Of a stretch of 15,697 nucleotides of DNA, positions 13,766-15,697 are shown piece by piece. The position numbers and the translations under genes were made by a program. Location: NCBI GenBank assembly GCA_041743835.1, contig JBGTLW010000137.1, positions 1 through 15,697 on the forward strand, written 5' to 3'. The DNA comes from JBGTLW01 sp041743835 (GTDB taxonomy: Bacteria > Planctomycetota > Phycisphaerae > Phycisphaerales > Phycisphaeraceae). The notes under the pieces were generated by a model. That model had not been told where the DNA came from. It did not search any database and saw nothing but the letters and a program-made list of their open reading frames with translations. Every line of letters starts with the position of its first letter. Position 1 is the first letter of the stretch.

Positions 13766-15112
13766 TCATGCGCTGACGACGAGGCCCGGCCGCGTGTCGA
13801 TGCCGCGCATGGCTCCGCGGGTATCGACGATCAGTTGGGCATGGCGGGCGATGTGGGCCCAGTCGTAAGCCGCGTGGTCTGTGGCAATGAGCACGCAGTC
13901 GTAGGCCGCGAGCGCCGCATTGGTCAGCTCGACACTGGCGAGCATGGGCATGTCGGGGTAGTGGCGCATGGCGTGCATCGCGGGGACGTGCGGGTCGTTG
14001 TAATCGACCTTGGCGCCGTGGCTCTGGAGCTTTTCGATCAGCTCGAAGCTCGGGCTTTCGCGGACGTCATCGACATCGGGCTTGTACGCCAGCCCCAGCA
14101 CCAGCACGCGCGAGCCCTGCATCGCTTTGGCGTGGGTGTTGAGCGCGTGCATGACCCGGCCGATGACGTAATCGGGCATGTGGTGGTTGACCTGGCCCGC
14201 GAGTTCGATGAAGCGTGTGGGCTGCCCGACCTCGCGCGCTTTCCAGGTGAGGTAGAACGGGTCGATGGGGATGCAGTGCCCGCCGAGGCCCGGCCCGGGG
14301 GTGAACTTCTGGAAGCCGAACGGCTTGGTGGCCGCGGCCTCGATCACCTCCCACACGTCGATGCCCATCGCGGTGAGCACCATCTTCATCTCGTTGACCA
14401 GCGCCACATTCACCGCGCGGTAGATGTTCTCAAGCAGCTTCGCCGCCTCCGCGACCTCCGCGCTGGAAACCGGGATCACCTCGCGGATGGCCAGCCTGTA
14501 AAGCGCCACGGCCGCGGCGGTCGAGGCCGGCTCGATCCCGCCCACCAGCTTGGGGATGGTCTGGGTGTTATGGCTCTTGCGGCCGGGGTCCTCGCGCTCC
14601 GGCGAGAACGCCAGGAAATAATCAACCCCGCAGCGCAGGCCCGCCGCCTCGAATCGCGGCAGCATGACCTCCCGCGTCGTGCCGGGGTACGTGGTGGACT
14701 CCAGCACGATGAGCTGGCCGGGGCGCAGCGTCCTGCCGATCGCCTCGGCGGTGTTCTCCACGAAGCTGAGGTCCGGGTCCAGGTGCTTGCCCAGCGGCGT
14801 GGGCACGCAGACCAGCACCGCATCAGCCTCGCCGAGCCGGGCCATGTCATCGGTCGCGTCGAAGCGCGCCGAGCCGTCGGCCGTCATATCGCGGACTAGG
14901 TCTTTGCCCAGGTGCTTGAGGTAGTTTTCCCCTGCTGACAACTGCGCGATCTTCTGCGGGTCCACATCGAAACCCAGCACGGAAAAGCCCGCCTCCCAGA
15001 ACGCGCGCAGCAGCGGCAGCCCGACATAGCCAAGCCCGATCACGCCGATCACCGCGGAGCGGTCCGCCAGCTTCTGCTCGAATGAGGTGGTGCTCAAAAC
15101 AGTTCCCGTCAC
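13766..15112 (-). CDS. UDP-N-acetyl-D-glucosamine 6-dehydrogenase type nucleotide-sugar dehydrogenase
   Basis: A 448-residue member of the UDP-glucose/GDP-mannose dehydrogenase family. It oxidises the C6 hydroxyl of a nucleotide sugar to a carboxylate in two NAD-dependent steps, supplying uronic acids for surface polysaccharides. Visible are the NAD-binding Gly-Leu-Gly-Tyr-Val-Gly-Leu-Pro (26-33), Glu-Ser-Thr-Thr-Tyr-Pro-Gly-Thr-Thr (138-146), Phe-Ser-Pro-Glu-Arg-Glu-Asp-Pro-Gly (169-177), Lys225 and Asn229, and catalytic Cys280 in Gly-Gly-His-Cys-Ile-Pro-Ile-Asp-Pro. The Ser-Pro-Glu-Arg-Glu-Asp-Pro-Gly text points to the WbpA/TviB branch acting on UDP-GlcNAc or UDP-GalNAc rather than UDP-glucose. 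The start is GTG at 15112 without a good ribosome site; TAAGAT ends 10 bases upstream. No glycosyltransferases are in view. Confidence 0.9.
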   Translation of the reverse strand: MTGTVLSTTSFEQKLADRSAVIGVIGLGYVGLPLLRAFWEAGFSVLGFDVDPQKIAQLSAGENYLKHLGKDLVRDMTADGSARFDATDDMARLGEADAVLVCVPTPLGKHLDPDLSFVENTAEAIGRTLRPGQLIVLESTTYPGTTREVMLPRFEAAGLRCGVDYFLAFSPEREDPGRKSHNTQTIPKLVGGIEPASTAAAVALYRLAIREVIPVSSAEVAEAAKLLENIYRAVNVALVNEMKMVLTAMGIDVWEVIEAAATKPFGFQKFTPGPGLGGHCIPIDPFYLTWKAREVGQPTRFIELAGQVNHHMPDYVIGRVMHALNTHAKAMQGSRVLVLGLAYKPDVDDVRESPSFELIEKLQSHGAKVDYNDPHVPAMHAMRHYPDMPMLASVELTNAALAAYDCVLIATDHAAYDWAHIARHAQLIVDTRGAMRGIDTRPGLVVSA

Positions 15113-15157
15113 AAAAGACGAAATCTTACAGTAAGCCAGCGTGGCGGGTGATCGGGT

Positions 15158-15697
15158 TCAATCGCGGGTTTCGGTGGGTTCGAGGCGGACCTCGCTGGGG
15201 CCCCGCCGGGGCAGCATGAACTTGCCTGCCCACGAGCCGTCCGGCTGCGGGAGCAGGTCGATGGGCTCGCGGTAGGTGTCGAGCATCAGTTCCTTGAGCT
15301 GTTCCTGGTCCAGCGCGAGCAGGTCGCTGAGCGACTTCATGCGGATGGCGAGGAAGTCGCTGGGCACCTCGACGTTGATCGTGCCGTTGCCCAGCCGCAG
15401 CGTATCGCGCTCGACCACCAACTCGATGACACCGAGCACGATCTTTTCCATCGTGAGGATGGTTTGGGTCTCCGCCTCGCCGGGCCAGGCCTCGGCATCT
15501 TCCACGGGCACCGTCTCAGCCGCGGGCGTGTCGGGCACCAGCAGGACCAGCCGGTACGCGCCTTCCGCTGCCTTAATCCGCTTGCGGAAGATGTCCTGCC
15601 GCGTGGTCTGCCAGCGGACCGCCAGCGCGTCGGGGTTGCGCTCCGAGCGATCGAGCGTCGCCCACTGTGCAGCCACTTGCGCGGCTGTGGCCTCATC
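15158..15697 (-). CDS. unidentified protein, 5' end beyond the window (partial)
   Basis: The frame is open from the right window edge to a TGA at 15158-15160 and gives 179 residues of C-terminal sequence. An internal GTG at 15676 is possible as a start, but the frame continues past it. The visible part is hydrophilic and acidic, with a hydrophobic strand Arg-Leu-Val-Leu-Leu-Val-Pro, a helix-like stretch around Glu-Lys-Ile-Val-Leu-Gly-Val-Ile-Glu-Leu-Val-Val, and a C-terminal run of charged residues. I recognise no family. It precedes the nucleotide-sugar dehydrogenase on the same strand with 45 bases between, so co-transcription is possible. Confidence 0.6.
   Translation of the reverse strand, partial: DEATAAQVAAQWATLDRSERNPDALAVRWQTTRQDIFRKRIKAAEGAYRLVLLVPDTPAAETVPVEDAEAWPGEAETQTILTMEKIVLGVIELVVERDTLRLGNGTINVEVPSDFLAIRMKSLSDLLALDQEQLKELMLDTYREPIDLLPQPDGSWAGKFMLPRRGPSEVRLEPTETRD

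Noticed and set aside
7880..13767. Depletion of GAGCTC as a sign of SacI-like specificity
   Set aside because: I find GAGCTC at 7880, 8175, 9828 (inside the nuclease gene) and 13762, which is not obviously depleted for this GC content and window size; a whole-genome count would be needed.
13739..14899. Long plus-strand open frame (386 codons) opposite the nucleotide-sugar dehydrogenase
   Set aside because: Antisense to an unmistakable enzyme; the His/Arg/Asp-rich translation matches no fold and reflects codon bias on the other strand.

Overview
The window is GC-rich, compactly coded bacterial DNA. It most likely comes from a Planctomycetota chromosome, probably class Phycisphaerae. This is an inference from gene content: a secreted protein combining a Gly-Asp-Trp / Gly-Leu-Pro helical module with a PA14-like domain, a soluble-type fatty acyl desaturase, many short intergenic palindromes flanked by TAGC/GCTA, and ordinary bacterial housekeeping genes (atpD, pyrE, rplU) sitting outside their usual operons. 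No rRNA, tRNA, CRISPR array, transposase or phage gene was recognised.

Layout, left to right. Bases 2-184 are the 3' end of an unidentified plus-strand gene. Bases 291-1490 encode an exported protein of unknown function. It converges on a solitary atpD (minus, 1559-3004) across a very G/C-skewed 3' junction. Divergent from atpD are a PadR-family regulator (3194-3577) and an acyl-CoA desaturase (3784-4752), separated by a 77-bp palindrome that supplies the padR stop codon. A minus-strand run follows: a 73-residue FlgM-like protein (4865-5086), a CoA-binding protein (5274-5702), a Gfo/Idh/MocA oxidoreductase (5729-6766) and a short-chain dehydrogenase (7054-7929), with palindromic repeats in the gaps. 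pyrE (7971-8507, plus) starts back-to-back with the dehydrogenase. An SMP-30/gluconolactonase-type protein (8550-9521, minus) carries a low-complexity insert encoded by tandem G-rich repeats.

The accessory core is 9585-11580 (minus). It holds a D12-class adenine DNA methyltransferase followed after 4 bases by a probable SacI-family PD-(D/E)XK restriction endonuclease, that is, a type II restriction-modification pair. The methyltransferase has a textbook sigma70-like promoter placed so that its mRNA would be leaderless. The nuclease starts at TTG, with its ribosome site inside the methyltransferase tail. Divergent from this is rplU (11763-12077, plus), a stand-alone L21 gene with its own promoter, leader hairpin and rho-independent terminator, but no rpmA after it. 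The right end (minus) holds the exported PA14-like protein (12190-13611), a UDP-N-acetylglucosamine 6-dehydrogenase-type enzyme for surface polysaccharide synthesis (13766-15112), and the 3' part of an unrecognised gene running off the window (15158-15697).

Functional links are mostly pairwise: methyltransferase with nuclease, oxidoreductase with CoA-binding protein, and possibly PadR with the desaturase through shared ATATC/GATAT motifs. The most distinctive non-gene content is several families of short palindromes and G-rich repeats, two of which have entered coding sequence (padR stop, SMP-30 insert). All repeat counts and promoter calls were made by eye.
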